A DNA stretch of 8,473 bases from Perlabentimonas sp034006965 (lineage in GTDB: Bacteria > Bacteroidota > Bacteroidia > Bacteroidales > Tenuifilaceae): the NCBI GenBank assembly GCA_034006965.1, contig JAVERU010000133.1, positions 1-8,473 on the forward strand, read 5' to 3'. The stretch's first letter is position 1, and every line of letters starts with the position of its first letter. The notes below the pieces were generated by a model. It worked only from the letters and a program-made list of their open reading frames with translations, was not told the origin of the DNA and made no database searches. The position numbers and the translations under genes were made by a program. Of this stretch, positions 6,232-8,473 are shown in pieces.

Positions 6232-7452
6232 ATGACATTCGAAAATTATACGCTTCAGAACGGTATTAGGATAATTCACGGACGAACAGATTCGCCTGTG
6301 GCGTACTGCTGCATGATGGTTAACGCGGGTACAAGGGACGAGATGGAGCATGAGCATGGGCTAGCACATTTTATCGAGCACGTGCTGTTTAAGGGGACTA
6401 AACGGCGTAAAGCATACCATATCAATAGTAGGCTCGAGGATGTGGGGGGTGAGCTGAATGCATACACAACCAAGGAAGAGACGGTTATTCACTCAACCTT
6501 TTTAAAGGAGGATTACCATAGGGCTGTTGAACTTACTTACGACATTCTGTTTCGATCAACTTTTCCCGAAAGGGAGCTGGCAAAGGAGAAGGATGTTGTG
6601 CTCGATGAGATAAATTCCTACAAGGACTCCCCTTCGGAGCTGATCTTCGATGATTTTGAGGAGCTACTTTACCCAAACCATCCGTTTGGTCGAAATATTT
6701 TGGGGGCCAAGAAACACATAAAACGTTTTACTCGTAACGACATCTACCACTTTATGGAACGATGCTATAATACCGATCAGATGGTGTTTTGTTCCATTGG
6801 CAATGTCCCGTTTAAAAGGGTTGTGAAGCTGGCTGAACGATACTTTGGCTCCGTAACTTCTAATCACCGAAAGATTGCACGAGTTGGGTTTGAACCTACA
6901 ATGCCCTTGATAAAAGAAGTTCGCAAACGAACTTTTCAGCAGCACTCCATTGTTGGTTGCAGAGCCTACGATTTGCACCACCCCAATAGGGTGGCCATGT
7001 ACCTGCTGAATAATGTGCTGGGCGGGCCCGGCCAGAACTCACGCTTAAACCTTGCCCTGCGCGAGCGAACAGGGTATGCCTACAACGTTGAATCGACGTA
7101 TACACCATACTCCGATACAGGGGTTTTCAGCATCTACTTCGGTAGCGATAAATCTAATTTTGATAAATCGATGGAAATACTGCACGATGTGCTGCGCGTG
7201 CTGCGCGAAAAGAAGTTTGGGGTACAGCAGCTGGCTAAAGCCAAACGGCAGCTAATTGGGCAAATGGCCATTGCATCGGAGAATAACGAGTCGCTCATGC
7301 TAAGCGTGGCAAGGAGCTACATGTTTTACAACTCGGTTGAAAGTTATAGTGACATCAATGCTCGAATAGAGGCTATTACAACTGATGATTTGCTCAGAGT
7401 TGCCAACGAAATTCTTTCGCCCGAGAGCTTAACAACCTTAATTTATAAGTAA
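6232..7452 (+). CDS. M16 family zinc metallopeptidase (pitrilysin/insulinase-like)
   Basis: A 406-residue protein of the short bacterial M16B type. The N-terminal half carries the inverted zinc motif HFIEH at 46-50 (His46, His50 as ligands, Glu49 catalytic), and the third ligand Glu126 lies in LDEINSY, 75 residues after His50, as the family requires. The C-terminal half (about 170-406) is the non-catalytic partner domain and has the substrate-side motif RERTGYAY (277-284) after an SRL segment. The enzyme is therefore likely active and would degrade peptides or small unfolded proteins enclosed between the two halves. There is no signal peptide, so a cytoplasmic location is expected. The start at 6232 is set by the promoter just upstream. 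The stop overlaps the methyltransferase start by one base (TAATG), implying translational coupling. The natural substrate cannot be inferred. Confidence 0.95.
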   Translation: MTFENYTLQNGIRIIHGRTDSPVAYCCMMVNAGTRDEMEHEHGLAHFIEHVLFKGTKRRKAYHINSRLEDVGGELNAYTTKEETVIHSTFLKEDYHRAVELTYDILFRSTFPERELAKEKDVVLDEINSYKDSPSELIFDDFEELLYPNHPFGRNILGAKKHIKRFTRNDIYHFMERCYNTDQMVFCSIGNVPFKRVVKLAERYFGSVTSNHRKIARVGFEPTMPLIKEVRKRTFQQHSIVGCRAYDLHHPNRVAMYLLNNVLGGPGQNSRLNLALRERTGYAYNVESTYTPYSDTGVFSIYFGSDKSNFDKSMEILHDVLRVLREKKFGVQQLAKAKRQLIGQMAIASENNESLMLSVARSYMFYNSVESYSDINARIEAITTDDLLRVANEILSPESLTTLIYK

Positions 7453-8099
7453 TGGAAACTGGCTTGTATCATTCCAACGATATGGAGGACTACCTATTAA
7501 AGCATACTACTCGCGAGGATAAAGTGCTGTATGAGCTGAATAGGCATACCCACTTAACTAGCTTGCAGCCACGTATGCTGAGCGGTCCAATCCAAGGAAA
7601 ACTGCTTGAGATGCTAAGTAGGATGCTTAAGCCCCTCAGAATACTCGAGATTGGAACATATACGGGCTACTCGGCTTTATGCTTGGCCAAAGGGCTAGCC
7701 GAAGGAGGGCAGCTACACACCATTGAGGTTAACGATGAGGTTTGCGAAACAGCTCTGGATTTTTTTCGTAGGGCAGGAGTTGATAGTAAGATAACTCTGC
7801 ATGTTGGCAGCGCATTGGATATCATTCCCAAGCTCGACGAGGAGTTTGACCTAGTGCTAATTGATGGCGATAAACGCCAATATCCCCAATACCTTGAAAT
7901 GGTTTTGCCTAAGGTTAAAACCAACGGGTACATTTTGGCCGATAATGTATTGTGGGGAGGAAAGGTTTTACTTAACGAGCCCGATGATGCATATACCAAA
8001 GGTGTTATGGATTTTAACGACAAGGTTGCCAATGCCCATAACCTGGAGCAGGTTCTTTTGCCACTGCGCGATGGAATCATGCTAATTCGAAAGCTTTAA
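7452..8099 (+). CDS. Class I SAM-dependent O-methyltransferase (Methyltransf_3 family)
   Basis: A 215-residue protein of the catechol/caffeoyl-CoA O-methyltransferase type, which transfers a methyl group from S-adenosylmethionine to a hydroxyl, usually with a divalent metal. SAM-binding motif I is EIGTYTGYSA (66-75). The acidic end of the second strand is Glu92 in HTIEVN. LVLIDGDK (134-141) supplies Asp138, and ADNVLWGG (163-170) supplies Asp164 and Asn165, the expected metal ligands. The C-terminal LPLRDGIMLIRK strand is typical of the family. The length is normal for bacterial members. The ATG overlaps the M16 stop by one base, so the two genes share a transcript and are probably translationally coupled. 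The acceptor substrate is unknown, and no biosynthetic partner other than the peptidase is seen. Confidence 0.93.
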   Translation: METGLYHSNDMEDYLLKHTTREDKVLYELNRHTHLTSLQPRMLSGPIQGKLLEMLSRMLKPLRILEIGTYTGYSALCLAKGLAEGGQLHTIEVNDEVCETALDFFRRAGVDSKITLHVGSALDIIPKLDEEFDLVLIDGDKRQYPQYLEMVLPKVKTNGYILADNVLWGGKVLLNEPDDAYTKGVMDFNDKVANAHNLEQVLLPLRDGIMLIRKL

Positions 8100-8122
8100 C
8101 CTAATTGTCTTTGCGCCATAGC

Positions 8123-8141
8123 GGTAATGAACTAAATTACC
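8123..8141. repeat. Inverted repeat upstream of the MerR gene
   Basis: GGTAAT (8123-8128) and ATTACC (8136-8141) are perfect inverted copies with a seven-base spacer, 40-58 bp before the regulator's start codon. MerR-family proteins bind dyads in or near promoters, so this could be an autoregulatory operator. It lacks a T tract, so it is not a terminator for the methyltransferase gene. Confidence 0.4.
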
Positions 8142-8180
8142 AATCAGTTGTTTAAGCATTGATGACAACGCACAGTAATT

Positions 8181-8473
8181 ATGTATAGCATAAAGCAGCT
8201 CTCTGTTCTTACAGGCATAAAGCCTCATACCATAAGGGTTTGGGAGAAACGGTACGAGATGTTCTCACCAGTCCGTACCGATACAAATATCCGAAGGTAT
8301 TCCGAAGATGACCTGAGGTTGGCTCTTAACATTAAGATGCTTTTGAGCGTTGGGTATAGGATAAGTCGCATCTCCAGGATGTCACATGACGAAATGTCAA
8401 CAATAATTAACCAGGGCAACAAGTATGTTGGTCCACCTCCAGTTCCCGAGAGCCTACTCACTGCAGCAATTAA
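8181..8473 (+). CDS. MerR-family transcriptional regulator (N-terminal part, runs off window)
   Basis: Ninety-seven codons from the ATG at 8181 to the window edge encode the DNA-binding domain of a MerR-type regulator. A winged helix-turn-helix opens with YSIKQLSVLTGI (2-13), followed by TIRVWEKRYEMFSP (17-30) and IRRYSEDDL (37-45), with a second helix pair around MLLSVGYRISRISRM. The W-E-K-R-Y form and the lack of cysteines in this part resemble the CarA/CarH/LitR subgroup, which often continues into a cobalamin-binding domain for light- or B12-dependent control. The downstream half is not visible, so this remains a guess. The gene lies 81 bp after the methyltransferase on the same strand. 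A TGTCTTTG (8106-8113) with one mismatch to the -7 consensus lacks a clear -33 box, so read-through from the upstream operon is possible. Confidence 0.88.
   Translation, partial: MYSIKQLSVLTGIKPHTIRVWEKRYEMFSPVRTDTNIRRYSEDDLRLALNIKMLLSVGYRISRISRMSHDEMSTIINQGNKYVGPPPVPESLLTAAI

Overview
The window looks like an ordinary chromosomal segment from a member of the Bacteroidota, probably Bacteroidales-like. The evidence is a set of promoters fitting the Bacteroidota sigma consensus (TTTG or TTG, 19-21 nt, then TAnnTTTG), weak or absent Shine-Dalgarno sequences, a tRNA gene without an encoded CCA end, a class 2 orotidine-5'-phosphate decarboxylase, and short lipoproteins with a Cys at position 19-20. 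Assignment below phylum level is inference.

The left three quarters are transcribed leftward (- strand). From the left edge they hold a GH20 beta-N-acetylhexosaminidase lipoprotein whose 3' end lies outside the window (1-1790), a roughly 720-bp gap (1791-2510), pyrF (2511-3344), prfA (3437-4522), a small lipoprotein (4739-5050), a six-helix membrane protein (5189-5782) and tRNA-Phe(GAA) (5905-5977) with its own promoter and terminator. The gap is not empty. A strong intrinsic terminator with a UUCG loop (2136-2166) and a Bacteroidota-type promoter (2384-2414) bracket about 240 nt that can fold into a long closing stem with inner hairpins. This is the best candidate in the window for an unannotated gene: a structured small RNA.

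The right quarter is transcribed rightward from a divergent region next to the tRNA. An M16 zinc peptidase (6232-7452) has an excellent promoter and overlaps by one base (TAATG) a class I SAM-dependent O-methyltransferase (7452-8099). A MerR-family regulator begins at 8181 and runs off the right edge; only its DNA-binding end is visible.

Functionally this is a housekeeping mix: translation termination, pyrimidine synthesis, tRNA, amino-sugar glycan hydrolysis at the cell envelope, a peptidase/methyltransferase pair, and two envelope proteins of unknown role. I see no CRISPR array, insertion sequence, phage gene, toxin-antitoxin pair or defence system. The novelty lies in the candidate RNA and a few palindromic intergenic elements, not in a multi-gene system.
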